Of a DNA stretch of 64,000 nt, positions 29,550-38,579 are shown piece by piece (position 1 is the first letter of the stretch; each line of letters opens with the position of its first letter). The DNA lies in the NCBI RefSeq assembly GCF_030718205.1, contig NZ_JAUZQF010000002.1, positions 558,001-622,000 of the forward strand, given 5' to 3'. Under the pieces are notes generated by a model. It was not told the DNA's origin. It saw only the letters and a list, made by a program, of their open reading frames with translations, and made no database searches. The translations under genes were made by a program, and so were the position numbers. This DNA comes from Nonomuraea turcica (GTDB lineage Bacteria; Actinomycetota; Actinomycetes; Streptosporangiales; Streptosporangiaceae).

Positions 29550-31528
29550 TGGGTCTTCCCGTGCTTCAGTACGGCGCAGCCGCCTGGTGGCAGCTCGTCC
29601 ACGGGAGCGCCCGTCAGCAGGTCGTGGGCGGGCTCGGGCAGGCTGACGGCGTAGGCGCCGTGGTTGAGGACGAACTGCCACCGGGTGCCGTCCGGAGCGT
29701 GCCGGGTGACGGATTCGAGGCCGGGAAGTTCGGAGTTGACCCCGGTCTCGCCGAGAAGTCTGCCGATCAGCACCGCGTACCCCGGATCGTCGAGGCGCGT
29801 CGAGAGGTACCAGCCCCGGCCCGCGCCGAAGTGATGGCGCGTCAGCGCGGGCTTCCCCGCGAGCATGCCGTGGGTGTAGGTGACCAACGCCTCGGCGCCC
29901 TCAGTGCGCAGGGACTCGCTCCACGTGGTGCCGTGTGTGCCGTCCGACAGGACGATCCGCTCGTCCCGCCGGAGGGGCCGGTGTTCCTCGACGCGAATGC
30001 CCAGCGCTTCGCGCAGCGGCATGGCGGGGTAGCCGCCGAGGCGGGCATGGAGGCGGTCGTCGACGAACCCGTTGAAGTACTGGACGAGCAGCGTGCCGCC
30101 GTCTGCGACGTAGCGGCGCAGGTTCGCGGCGCCGGCGTCGGAGAGCAGGAACAGGGCCGGAGCGACGACGAGCCGGTAACGGCTGAGGTCGTGTTCGGGA
30201 TGGGCGAAGTCGACAGTGACGCCGGCGTCCCACAGTGCCCGGTGGGCGCGGCGCAGGGTCGCGTGATAATCGAGGTCCGCCGACGGCAGGCCGTCGGACT
30301 CCAGCGCCCACCAGGCGTCCGAGTCGTGCAGCACGGCCACCTGCGCGGTGACCGTCGAGCCCGCGAGCTCGCCAAGACGTGCGACGGCCGCTCCGACCGC
30401 CTGGACCTCACGGAAGATCCTGCTGTCCGCGCCGGCGTGCGGGAGCATCGCCGAGTGCCACTGCTCAGCCCCGGCACGGGATTGCCGCCACTGGAAGAAC
30501 AGGGCGCCCTCCGAGCCACGGGCGATGTGGCCGAGCGTGTGACGCAGGATCTCGCCCGGCTCCTTGCCCAGAGTGCGGTCGCCGTCGTAGACGGTGTTGG
30601 TGCCCTGCTCCATCAGCAGCCAGGGACGGCCGCCCGCGAAGGAGCGGGCGCGGTCGGCGCCGAACGCGGTGTCCGCGGCGGCGTCCAGACCCGTTGCGCA
30701 CGGGTAGTGGTCGATGGTGACCAGGTCGACCTCCCGGCCCAAGGCCCACAGGTCCAGGTTCTGATAGCCGGGGAGCATCATGTTGGTCGTCACCGGCCGG
30801 TCGCTGCGAGCGCGGATCGCGTCGCGCTGTTCCCGGTAGGCGGCGAGGACCGTGTCGGACCAGAAGCGCCGGAAGTCGAGAGTATGGCTGGGATTGCGGT
30901 GCCACTGGGTGGCACGCGGAGGCAGCACCTGCTCCCAGGCGCTGTAGCGCTGGCTCCAGAATGCCGTGCCCCACGCCTCGTTGAGCGCCTCAAGCGAGTC
31001 GTGGCGGGCACGCAGCCAGTCCCGGAAGGCGACGGCGGTGTGGTCGCACCAGCAGAGCGTGGTGTACTCGTTGTGCACGTGCCACATCGCGACCGCCGGG
31101 TGGTCGTAGTACCGCTCGGCGAGGGCGGTGGCGATGCGCACCGCGGCGTTGCGGTAGGCGGGTGCGGCCAGGCAGTAGGTGTCGCGGCTGCCGTGGGTGA
31201 GCCGGGTGCCGTCCGGTGCGACCGGCAGGGCGTCCGGGTGGGCCAGGGTGAACCACGGTGGCGGAGAGGCGGTGGGGGTGGCCAGGTCCACGGCCACACC
31301 GTTGGCGTGGAGCCGGTCGAGATGGGCGTCGAGCCAGGCGAAGTCGTAGCGGCCCTCCTCCGGCTCCAGCAGAGCCCAGGAGAAGACGCCGACGGTGGCC
31401 AGGTTGACCCTGGCGCGGCGCATCAGCGTGTCGTCTTCCTTCCAGACCGGTTCGTCCCACTGCTCGGGGTTGTAGTCGCCGCCGAAGGCGAGGCCGCCGA
31501 GCCGGTCGATCAGGTGGCGGGTCGTCAT
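29546..31528 (-). CDS. GH42 beta-galactosidase (first copy)
   Basis: A 660-residue GH42 enzyme beginning GGLAFGGDYNPEQWDEPVW. Acid/base Glu154 is in WHVHNEYTTLCWC and the nucleophile Glu in WLLMEQGTNTVYDG. The trimerisation and C-terminal domains are complete. An AAAGGACC ribosome site sits before the ATG, which also overlaps the stop of the GH31 relic (ATGA). It has no signal peptide and would hydrolyse beta-galactosides inside the cell. It differs markedly from the second GH42 at 36477-38579, so the two are not a recent duplication. Confidence 0.93.
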   Translation of the reverse strand: MTTRHLIDRLGGLAFGGDYNPEQWDEPVWKEDDTLMRRARVNLATVGVFSWALLEPEEGRYDFAWLDAHLDRLHANGVAVDLATPTASPPPWFTLAHPDALPVAPDGTRLTHGSRDTYCLAAPAYRNAAVRIATALAERYYDHPAVAMWHVHNEYTTLCWCDHTAVAFRDWLRARHDSLEALNEAWGTAFWSQRYSAWEQVLPPRATQWHRNPSHTLDFRRFWSDTVLAAYREQRDAIRARSDRPVTTNMMLPGYQNLDLWALGREVDLVTIDHYPCATGLDAAADTAFGADRARSFAGGRPWLLMEQGTNTVYDGDRTLGKEPGEILRHTLGHIARGSEGALFFQWRQSRAGAEQWHSAMLPHAGADSRIFREVQAVGAAVARLGELAGSTVTAQVAVLHDSDAWWALESDGLPSADLDYHATLRRAHRALWDAGVTVDFAHPEHDLSRYRLVVAPALFLLSDAGAANLRRYVADGGTLLVQYFNGFVDDRLHARLGGYPAMPLREALGIRVEEHRPLRRDERIVLSDGTHGTTWSESLRTEGAEALVTYTHGMLAGKPALTRHHFGAGRGWYLSTRLDDPGYAVLIGRLLGETGVNSELPGLESVTRHAPDGTRWQFVLNHGAYAVSLPEPAHDLLTGAPVDELPPGGCAVLKHGKTQ

Positions 31529-31695
31529 GCCTGGTCCTTTCGGATCGGGAGCCGGGCTCCGGCCGGCAGGTGGACGGCGCGCTCGCGGGCTCCGGCCTCG
31601 GTGACCGGGGCGATGAGGAGGTCGGGACCCAGCAGGAAGGCGTCCTCGACCTGCCATGCCTGGGCCTCGCCGAGGTCGCGGAAATGCGGGGACAT
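31525..31695 (-). pseudogene. 56-residue relic of a GH31 glycosidase kept in frame in the operon
   Basis: A short ORF starts at an ATG eight bases after AGGAG and ends in an ATGA overlap with the GH42 start. Its middle reads AWQVEDAFLLGPDLLIAPVT and EAGARERAVHLPAGA, the signature near the end of the GH31 catalytic domain (alpha-xylosidase/alpha-glucosidase). The catalytic Asp residues and almost all of the roughly 700-residue barrel are gone. It looks like an internal deletion that kept the start, ribosome site and translational coupling. GH31 alpha-xylosidase would be the natural missing enzyme for xyloglucan. Confidence 0.72.
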
Positions 31696-31706
31696 ACGAA
31701 GTGCTC

Positions 31707-32804
31707 CTAGATGAGGCTGTGTTCCGGGACCGGTCCGGTGCTCTGACGGACGGTCAGGGTGGGGGTGAGCAGCACGAGTTCGTCGGTGGGCTGCTCGCCG
31801 CGCGTAGATGCGGAGATCCGGGACATGACCTGCTCGACAGCGATCCGCCCGAGCTCCTTCGCCGGGCCGGTCACCGCGGTGAGGGCCGGTGCGTGCTGCT
31901 CAGCCAGGTGATCGGGGCACAGGGCGATCACCGACGCGTCCTCGGGAACCGTCCGCCCGCTGGTGCGCAGGAGGCTGAGCAGCGGCCCGATGGCTCCCTC
32001 GTTCTGCACGACGAAGCCGGTCGTGTGAGGCCTGTCGGACAGGATGCGGCCGAGCGTACCTGCGGTGGCCTCATAGGTTCCCTCGCATGGACGGTGCAGG
32101 AAACGCAGACCGCGCTCCTTCGCACGTGCGCGGAACCCTGCGAGGGTACGCTCGGCGTAACCCGCGTGGCGCTGGTATATGCCGGGGGCATAGCCGATGA
32201 AGGCGACGTCCCGGTGACCCAGGTCAGCCAGATGATCCGCGCACAGCGCACCCGCGGCCTGGAAGTCGTTGTCGACGCAGGACAGCCCGCTCGGATCGTC
32301 GGGCAGGCCGATGAGTGCCGCCTGCAGGTCTCCCAGCGTCGGGATGCGCCTGTCGTCCAGCTCGACGTCCATGAGGATGACGCCCTCGGCCAGGCCGCTC
32401 GCGGCGAGCCGGCGGATGCCATCGGGGCCCTCGTCGTTGGTGATCAGCAGGACGTCGTAGCCATGCCTGCGGGCGGCCACGGCGACGGAGGTGGCGATCT
32501 CCATCATGATCGGCACGTACACGTCGGTGCGGAGCGGCACGGCCAGGGCGAGGATGTGCGAGCGCCGGCCGGCCAGCGCCCGGGCCCCGGCGTTGGGGTG
32601 ATATCCGAGCTCGGCCACCGCACGCTCGACCCGCCGCCGGGTCCCGGCGGAGACGGGGCGTTTGCCGCTGAGGGTGTAGCTGACCGTGCTTGGGGAGACG
32701 CCCGCGGCCCTGGCCACGTCGGCTATGGTCGCCTGCTCTCTTCCGCCGGGCAGGCGACCAAGTCGCTGTGTTGATGGGGCGCCCTCGCTGCGCTCGGTCG
32801 CCAT
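31707..32804 (-). CDS. LacI-family transcriptional regulator (LacI-2)
   Basis: A 365-residue LacI protein with helix-turn-helix IADVARAAGVSPSTVSYTLS and a hinge ending NAGARALAGRRS, followed by a full effector domain (GHRDVAFIGYAPGIYQRHAG). It starts three bases after the permease stop, with an AAGGG ribosome site inside the permease end, so it is co-transcribed with the importer it may regulate. No separate promoter is visible. The conserved GAAGCGCTTC palindrome before the operon (36308-36317) is a candidate target. Confidence 0.92.
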   Translation of the reverse strand: MATERSEGAPSTQRLGRLPGGREQATIADVARAAGVSPSTVSYTLSGKRPVSAGTRRRVERAVAELGYHPNAGARALAGRRSHILALAVPLRTDVYVPIMMEIATSVAVAARRHGYDVLLITNDEGPDGIRRLAASGLAEGVILMDVELDDRRIPTLGDLQAALIGLPDDPSGLSCVDNDFQAAGALCADHLADLGHRDVAFIGYAPGIYQRHAGYAERTLAGFRARAKERGLRFLHRPCEGTYEATAGTLGRILSDRPHTTGFVVQNEGAIGPLLSLLRTSGRTVPEDASVIALCPDHLAEQHAPALTAVTGPAKELGRIAVEQVMSRISASTRGEQPTDELVLLTPTLTVRQSTGPVPEHSLI

Positions 32805-32807
32805 GCC

Positions 32808-33707
32808 TCAGCCCTTGATGGCGCCGGTCAGGACGCCGGTCCGGAAGTGCTTCTGAACGAACGGGTAGACGATCACGAGCGGCACCAGGGTGAGGACCAC
32901 CACGGCCATCTGCAAAGACAGCGGCGCGGTCTGCGAGTGCGCCATGCCGAAACCGGCGTTGACCGAGCCGGGCATGCCGACGCCGCGGTTGACGTAGGTC
33001 AGCAGCACATATTGCAGCGGCCACTTCTCGCTCTCCGTCGGCATGTAGAGCATGACGTTGAAGAAGGAGTTCCAGTAGCCGACGGCGTAGAAGAGGGCGA
33101 TGACCGCGGTCACCGCCCGCGAGGTGGGCAGGATGACAGACCAGAGGATCCGCCAGTCACTCGCCCCGTCGATCCGGGCCGCGTCCATCAGTTCGGCGGC
33201 GGTGCTCGAGTAGAAGGAGCGGAGGATCAGGATGTTGAAGACCGAGACCGCGCCCGGGAGGATCAGCGCCCACCACTGTCCGTAGCCGCCCAGCCCGGTC
33301 ACCACCAGGAACGTCGGGATGAGGCCGCCGCTGACGAACATCGTCACGATCAGCAGCACCAGGATGAAGCGGTGCCCGAACGAGCCCGATCGCGACAGGC
33401 CGTAGGCGCACAGGACGGAAACGACCATGGAGATCGCCGTGCCGATGATGGTGATGCCGAGGCTCACCAGCAGCGCGGTGCGCACGGTCGGGCCCTTCAG
33501 CATCTCCTCATACGCCTCGAAGGTGATCCCGTCGGGCCAGATCACCAGGCCGCCGGCCCGGTTGATGGCGCCCTTGGTGGACAGGCTGGTCAGCACCACG
33601 ATCCACAGCGGAACCAGCACGATCAGCAGCACCCCACCGAGGGTGACGCCCTTGCCTGACTGGCCGGCCAGGGTTGGCGGCTCCTGCCAACTTGGTCTTT
33701 GACTCAT
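32808..33707 (-). CDS. Carbohydrate ABC transporter permease (YtcP/MalG-like), operon A
   Basis: A 299-residue MalG-type inner-membrane subunit with six helices and the coupling loop ELMDAARIDGASDWRILWSV. The C terminus VQKHFRTGVLTGAIKG is typical of partners of LplB-type permeases. The ATG at 33707 overlaps the stop of the upstream permease (ATGA). No ATPase gene occurs in the locus, so it probably works with a shared MsiK-like ATPase. It imports the oligosaccharide bound by the lipoprotein at 34618-36282. Confidence 0.92.
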   Translation of the reverse strand: MSQRPSWQEPPTLAGQSGKGVTLGGVLLIVLVPLWIVVLTSLSTKGAINRAGGLVIWPDGITFEAYEEMLKGPTVRTALLVSLGITIIGTAISMVVSVLCAYGLSRSGSFGHRFILVLLIVTMFVSGGLIPTFLVVTGLGGYGQWWALILPGAVSVFNILILRSFYSSTAAELMDAARIDGASDWRILWSVILPTSRAVTAVIALFYAVGYWNSFFNVMLYMPTESEKWPLQYVLLTYVNRGVGMPGSVNAGFGMAHSQTAPLSLQMAVVVLTLVPLVIVYPFVQKHFRTGVLTGAIKG

Positions 33708-34621
33708 TTCCGGTACAACCCGTCCTCGCCGAAGGAATGCGCCAGCTTGTTGGCGCCCCAGATGAGCAGGAGCGAGATCACGCTCTTGAACAGGCCCGCC
33801 GCCGCGCCGAAGCTGTAGTTCGTCGTGGCGATGCCGTAGTAGAAGGCGTAGGTGTCGAGCACCTCCGCGGCCTCGTGGCCGACCGCGTCGCGCTGGATGA
33901 GGAACTGCTCGAAGCCGACGGTGAGCGCGCCGCCGAGCCGCAGCACCAGCATCAGCACGATCACTCCGCGCAGGCCTGGCAGGGTGATGTGCCACATCCG
34001 CCGCCAGGGCCCGGCGCCGTCCGCCGCGGCCGCCTCGTACAAGCCGGGGTTGATGGCGGCCAGCGCGGCCAGGAAGACGATGATCCCCCAGCCCGCCTCC
34101 TTCCACACGCCCTGGAAGGTGACCAGGAGCGCGAAGGTGTCGGGATTGGTCATCACGTCCCAGGTGGCCAGATCCTGCGCGCGCAGGTACTGGTTGAGCG
34201 CGCCCGCGCCGCCCAGCATCTGCTGGAAGATCGTGATGACCAGCACCCACGAGAAGAAGTGCGGCAGGTAGACGACGGACTGGATGAAGTTGCGCACCCG
34301 CTCACTGATCACCGAGTTGAGCAGCATCGCCAGCACGATCGGGATCGGGAAGAACAGGATGAGCTGGACGAAGCTCAGATAGAGCGTGTTAGTCAACGCG
34401 TGCCAGAAGCGCGAGTCGGCGAAGAGCTGCTGGAACTGGTCGAGGCCGGCCCAGTCGCTGTCCCAGATCCCGATCAGCGGGTCGTAGTACTGGAAGGCGG
34501 TGATGACGCCGACCATCGGCGCGTAGCTGAAGATCAGCAGCAGGACGACTGCGGGCGCCACCATGATCAGCAGGGATCGGTCGCGCCGCAGTCTGTCCCG
34601 CCTGGTCAGGCCCTCGTTCAC
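33704..34621 (-). CDS. Carbohydrate ABC transporter permease (LplB/MalF-like), operon A
   Basis: A 305-residue permease starting with GTG at 34621, overlapping the lipoprotein stop (GTGA). It has the LplB pattern SYAPMVGVITAFQYYDP near the N terminus and the EAA loop LYEAAAADGAGPWRRMWHIT. LplB/YtcP-type pairs commonly import complex plant oligosaccharides. It forms a heterodimer with the next permease. Confidence 0.93.
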   Translation of the reverse strand: MNEGLTRRDRLRRDRSLLIMVAPAVVLLLIFSYAPMVGVITAFQYYDPLIGIWDSDWAGLDQFQQLFADSRFWHALTNTLYLSFVQLILFFPIPIVLAMLLNSVISERVRNFIQSVVYLPHFFSWVLVITIFQQMLGGAGALNQYLRAQDLATWDVMTNPDTFALLVTFQGVWKEAGWGIIVFLAALAAINPGLYEAAAADGAGPWRRMWHITLPGLRGVIVLMLVLRLGGALTVGFEQFLIQRDAVGHEAAEVLDTYAFYYGIATTNYSFGAAAGLFKSVISLLLIWGANKLAHSFGEDGLYRK

Positions 34622-36282
34622 TGGCCCGTGCCGTACTTGTTCAGCACGTTCTCGGTCATCCAGCCCTTGAGCCGATCGACGCCGTTCTTCTTCCAGGAGT
34701 CGATGACGGCCTTGACCTCGGCGACCGTCTTCTTGCCGTGGTAGCAGTCCTTGATGGCGTCGTCGATGGCCTGCGAGGTCTCCAGCAGGGAGATCTGCTG
34801 GGGCATGCTGATGTTCATGTTCCAGAACACCGGCTTGATGAGAGCGTTAACATTCTTGGCCTGCCAGGCCGCGTAGTCCTTGGTGACCTGGTCGGCGCCG
34901 GGGTTGCTGATGACCAAGGGTGGCGCGGCCAGGAAGGGAAAGGTCGAGGCCTGGACGAACTTCTTGCCGTCCTCGGTCGCGGTCGGCACGCCGTCCTTCA
35001 TCGTGTGGTGGACGCCTTCCACTCCGAAGTTGACCAGCGTGTACTCGGTCGAGCCGTACGGCGCCGCCAGGTAGTTGGCGATCGCCAGGCACTCCTCGAT
35101 CTGCTCCGGCTTCAGGTTGATGTTGAGGTAGCTGATGATGCGGGCCCCCTCGCCCATGTACATGCGTCCAGGGCTCTTGCCATCGTGGGAGATGTAGTCG
35201 AAGGCGCCCCGCCGGTAGTTCTTGTCGGCGGCGACGCCCGACTCGTGGTCGGCGAGGTGCCAGCCGCCGGCGCCCCCGCCGGAGATCAACACCTTGCCCG
35301 CGTAGAAGCGGGCGTTGCCGTCGGCGTTCCGTCCGGCGATCGCGTCCGGGTGGAGGTAGCCCGACTTGGCCAGCTTGTAATGCCAGTCGAGCGCCTCGAG
35401 CAGCTGCGGCAGCTCGTACTTGTGGAGCAGCTTGCCGCCCTCAATCTTCCACTTGAGCGGGATGTCCCAGGCGAAGCCCATGTAGGTGTAGACGTCGTCG
35501 AAGGCCCACACGCCGCGCTTGGCGTCGGTCAGTTCCTTGCCGAGGTTCATGTAGTCCTCGACGGACTTCACCTGGTCGGGGGTGATGCCCTTGGCCTCCA
35601 GGATGTCCCGCCGGTAGGTGATGTAGCCGGGGACGGAGAAGTTGGTGGAGAAGGAGGGGATGCCATACAGCTTGTCGCCCCACACGCAGGCCTGCCAGGC
35701 GCCGGTGGGGATGGCGGCGAGGTTGGGATACTTCTTGACCTTGTCACCGGCCAGGTACGGGGTCAGGTCGGCGAGCTGGGTGCCGACCAGCCGGTCGGTG
35801 CCGAACTTGGCGTTCCACCAGTTCGGCAGCTGGATCCAGTCGGGCAGCTTCTTGGCCGCCGCCATCGGCGTGACGATGGTGTCGTAGTTGTTGCCGTCGG
35901 CCGGCTTCATGGTGAGGGTGGCGCCCAGGGCCTTGTTCATGGCCTGGTAGAAGGAGTTGTTCGCGGACGGCACCGTGCCCCAGAGCGGGGTGACGGCGGT
36001 GTAGCTGCCGCCCTTGCCCGGCACTCCCTGGACCGTGGCGATCCCGCCGGAGGGGTAGGACAGGAAGGCGGGTTCGGTCACCCCTCCGCCGGAGCCGGTG
36101 ACGGAGGCGATGTCCGCCTTGACGGAGGTGCTCGGCACGTAGGACGGGAGCGCCGCCTTGAGTCCGGTCTTGGTGTTCGTGCCGACCTTCTGCTTCTGCT
36201 GGGGTGCGCTGCTGCAGGCTGCGAGGAGAGGAGCCATCGCGGCGGCACCGATGAAGCTTCTGCGGTTCAACTCGGGTTTCAT
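34618..36282 (-). CDS. Sugar-binding lipoprotein with Tat-type signal, operon A
   Basis: A 554-residue extracellular binding protein. The leader has a twin arginine (NRRSFIGAAAM) followed by a lipobox (PLLAACSS), so export by Tat and lipid anchoring are predicted. The length and the sequence PLWGTVPSANNSFYQAMNKA fit the large LplA/LipO-like oligosaccharide-binding group. It is the first gene of the long operon running to 24275. Its upstream region holds the 80-bp element with two palindromes (36302-36381) and a plausible TTGTGT-17-TAGTCT promoter on the minus strand. Confidence 0.93.
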   Translation of the reverse strand: MKPELNRRSFIGAAAMAPLLAACSSAPQQKQKVGTNTKTGLKAALPSYVPSTSVKADIASVTGSGGGVTEPAFLSYPSGGIATVQGVPGKGGSYTAVTPLWGTVPSANNSFYQAMNKALGATLTMKPADGNNYDTIVTPMAAAKKLPDWIQLPNWWNAKFGTDRLVGTQLADLTPYLAGDKVKKYPNLAAIPTGAWQACVWGDKLYGIPSFSTNFSVPGYITYRRDILEAKGITPDQVKSVEDYMNLGKELTDAKRGVWAFDDVYTYMGFAWDIPLKWKIEGGKLLHKYELPQLLEALDWHYKLAKSGYLHPDAIAGRNADGNARFYAGKVLISGGGAGGWHLADHESGVAADKNYRRGAFDYISHDGKSPGRMYMGEGARIISYLNINLKPEQIEECLAIANYLAAPYGSTEYTLVNFGVEGVHHTMKDGVPTATEDGKKFVQASTFPFLAAPPLVISNPGADQVTKDYAAWQAKNVNALIKPVFWNMNISMPQQISLLETSQAIDDAIKDCYHGKKTVAEVKAVIDSWKKNGVDRLKGWMTENVLNKYGTGQ

Positions 36283-36301
36283 GGGGGGTTTACCCTTCGA
36301 A

Positions 36302-36381
36302 GTCGTCGAAGCGCTTCTATGTTGCCGCGAGACTAATGACATGTTTCCGGCAACACAAGGGACGTTGTTAAACGAAAGTTT
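36302..36381. repeat. 80-bp duplicated regulatory element, copy A
   Basis: This block matches 42975-43054 without gaps at 72 of 80 positions. It contains the perfect palindrome GAAGCGCTTC (36308-36317) and AACGAAAGTTT (36371-36381), the reverse complement of the AAACTTTCGTT operator. Between them a minus-strand promoter can be drawn: TTGTGT, 17 bases, TAGTCT. It precedes the operon A lipoprotein. The remaining stretch 36382-36476 holds no gene. Confidence 0.75.
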
Positions 36382-36476
36382 CTTTCTGGTGGGCGTAGCC
36401 CGTCCGCTTCTTGGCGATGTTCTGTTCGTGGTCGCGCAGCAGGCGCATGACGCTGGCCGGCGAGGGGTAGCGACGG

Positions 36477-38579
36477 CTATGGCATCTCCAGCAGGACGCG
36501 TACATCCCATGGACCGAGACGTAGTTCCGCACCGGCCGCATGGTCGGCGCCGGCGAGCACGTCGCGCACCGCGGTCGGTGCCGGGACGGCGACCTCCTGC
36601 CAGGTCCAGTTGTGCAGGAAGCGCAGCCGCCGCCCGTCTGCCGTGACGGCGCCGGTCGAGGTGACGCCCGACGGCATGCCGCCCCACGACCCGGCATCGG
36701 GGACGAGCCAGCGGAACAGCGCCGTGGCCATGCCGGGGTTGGGGATGGTGCCGACGTAGGTGATGCGGCCCGCGCCGTACGGGCGGGTGGTCACGGCCGC
36801 CCACCGGCCGAAGTGCGGGTGCCGGTAGTCGGCGAGCACCTCGGCGTCCTGCGCGTGCACGCCGTCCGCCCATCGGGTGCCCGCGGCGTCGGACGGCAGC
36901 CTCAGCGGTGAGCCAGTCGTGGCCTGCACGGGCAGGTCGGCCGGCAGGTTGCTGAACTCGTCGTACGACACGCCCGCGGGCTCGGCGAGCCGGGCCGGCT
37001 GGACCTCGCGGCGTGCGCGTGCCTCGTGATCGGCGTACGCGGTGCGCGGCCCGAGCACCAGGTGGCCGCCGGCCGAGGCGTAGGCCGCCAGCCAGTCCAG
37101 CGTGGCGTCGTCGGCCGCGTACAGACCGGCGGCGACGAGGACCGGGTGCCGTGCGGCCAGCTCGCCCGGCTCGGCCGCCACCGCCTGAGCCGCGTGCAGC
37201 ACCCGTACCTGGAGGCCCGCCTCGAACGCGCCACGGTAGAACGGGTCGAAGATGCCCTGGTAGGAACGCCGGTCCGGGCCGCCGTCCGGTAGCGCCAGAG
37301 CCGGCTGGGCGGTCAGCGCCCAATTGCTCGGCGTGGAGTAGAGCATCGCGACGTCGGCGTCCGGGATCAGGCCCGCGACCAGCTCGCCGGCCGTCTCCAG
37401 CTCCGCGCCGATCCGGGCGATCTCCCGATAGACGCGGCCCGGGCGGCCGCTGTGCGGCAGGACGCCGCCCCAGTAGGTCTCGGTGCCGAAGACCAGGGTG
37501 CGCCACTGCCAGTACTCGATCATGTTCGCGCCCCGCGAGACGAGCGCCCAGGCGGCCTGCCGCCACTGACCGTCGTACGCGGGCTGGTTCATCCACGACG
37601 GACCGATGGCCTGCGCGTTGGTCTCGGTGACCAGGAAGGGCTCCTGACGTGAGGCGAACATCCGGTCGGCGCTGAGGTAGAACGCCCAGGTGTCGTGGGT
37701 GGCCCACTGCTGCGGGCCGCTCTCCCCGGCGGGCAGAGCGAGACCGTCCTGCATGACGTAGTACGGGTTGCCGGCGGTGACGTCGAGACGCCGGGTCAAC
37801 TCGTCGTCGGCCACCGCCGGCCGGTCGTAGGAGATGCAGGTGGTGACGAACTGGTCCGGCCTGGCGTATTCGCGGACGATGTCCGCCTGCCAGGCGATGA
37901 ACTCGGTGACCTGCTCGACCTGGAAGCGGCGCCAGGCCTGCTCGTACTGCGGTTGCGCGTTGCCGTCAGGCGTCCACAGGTCGGCCCAGGTCGACAGCCG
38001 ATGCGACCAGTAGACCAGGCCCCACTCCTCGTTGAGCGTCTCCACGTCGCCGTAGCGGTCGCGCAGATGATCAACGAAGCGCTGGAAGACGCCGTGGTTG
38101 TGCAGCAGCACCGGGCCGGGCTCGTTGTCCACCTGGAAGCCGATCACCGCCGGGTGGCCGGCGTACCGCTCCACGATGCGCCGGATGATCCGCTCGGCGT
38201 GGAAGCGGTAGGCCGGGTGGGTGAAGTCCATCTCCTGGCGGGCGCCCCACGGGATGCGCCGTCCCGAGCCCCGCTCGCCGGCGATCTCGGGGTACTGGCG
38301 GGCGAGCCACGGCGGCACGGCATAGGTCGGGGTGCCGAGGATGACGCCGATGCCGCGCTCGTGCGCGCCGTCGAGCGTGGGCTGGAGCCAGTCCAGGTTG
38401 AAGCGCCCGTTCTCGGGCTCCCAGGTCGACCAGACGGACTCGCCGACCCGGATGACGGAGAAGCGCGCCTCGGCCATCAGGTCGAGGTCGGTCTTCAGCA
38501 GCTCACTGGGGTGGTATTCGGGGTAGTAGGCGGCGCCGAAGAGCACTCGCGACACGTATGTTCCCTTCGTTTCGTTCAT
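36477..38579 (-). CDS. GH42 beta-galactosidase (second copy), operon B
   Basis: A 700-residue GH42 enzyme with VLFGAAYYPEYHPSELLKTD at the start, the acid/base Glu in GFQVDNEPGPVLLHN, the nucleophile Glu in FLVTETNAQAIGPSW and complete A4-type C-terminal domains. It lacks a signal peptide. The ATG at 38579 overlaps the permease stop (ATGA). It is the last gene of operon B and is probably matched to the sugar this operon imports. It is longer than the first GH42 and differs in sequence. Confidence 0.92.
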   Translation of the reverse strand: MNETKGTYVSRVLFGAAYYPEYHPSELLKTDLDLMAEARFSVIRVGESVWSTWEPENGRFNLDWLQPTLDGAHERGIGVILGTPTYAVPPWLARQYPEIAGERGSGRRIPWGARQEMDFTHPAYRFHAERIIRRIVERYAGHPAVIGFQVDNEPGPVLLHNHGVFQRFVDHLRDRYGDVETLNEEWGLVYWSHRLSTWADLWTPDGNAQPQYEQAWRRFQVEQVTEFIAWQADIVREYARPDQFVTTCISYDRPAVADDELTRRLDVTAGNPYYVMQDGLALPAGESGPQQWATHDTWAFYLSADRMFASRQEPFLVTETNAQAIGPSWMNQPAYDGQWRQAAWALVSRGANMIEYWQWRTLVFGTETYWGGVLPHSGRPGRVYREIARIGAELETAGELVAGLIPDADVAMLYSTPSNWALTAQPALALPDGGPDRRSYQGIFDPFYRGAFEAGLQVRVLHAAQAVAAEPGELAARHPVLVAAGLYAADDATLDWLAAYASAGGHLVLGPRTAYADHEARARREVQPARLAEPAGVSYDEFSNLPADLPVQATTGSPLRLPSDAAGTRWADGVHAQDAEVLADYRHPHFGRWAAVTTRPYGAGRITYVGTIPNPGMATALFRWLVPDAGSWGGMPSGVTSTGAVTADGRRLRFLHNWTWQEVAVPAPTAVRDVLAGADHAAGAELRLGPWDVRVLLEMP

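Noticed and set aside
36368..36476. Antisense peptide with RLLRDHEQNIAKKRTGYA overlapping the operon A promoter as a gene remnant
   Set aside because: No start, no recognisable family, and it overlaps a regulatory element with its own conservation.
29546..38579. The two GH42 genes as a recent tandem duplication
   Set aside because: They differ in length and in the sequence around both catalytic Glu residues, so they are old paralogues or separately acquired.
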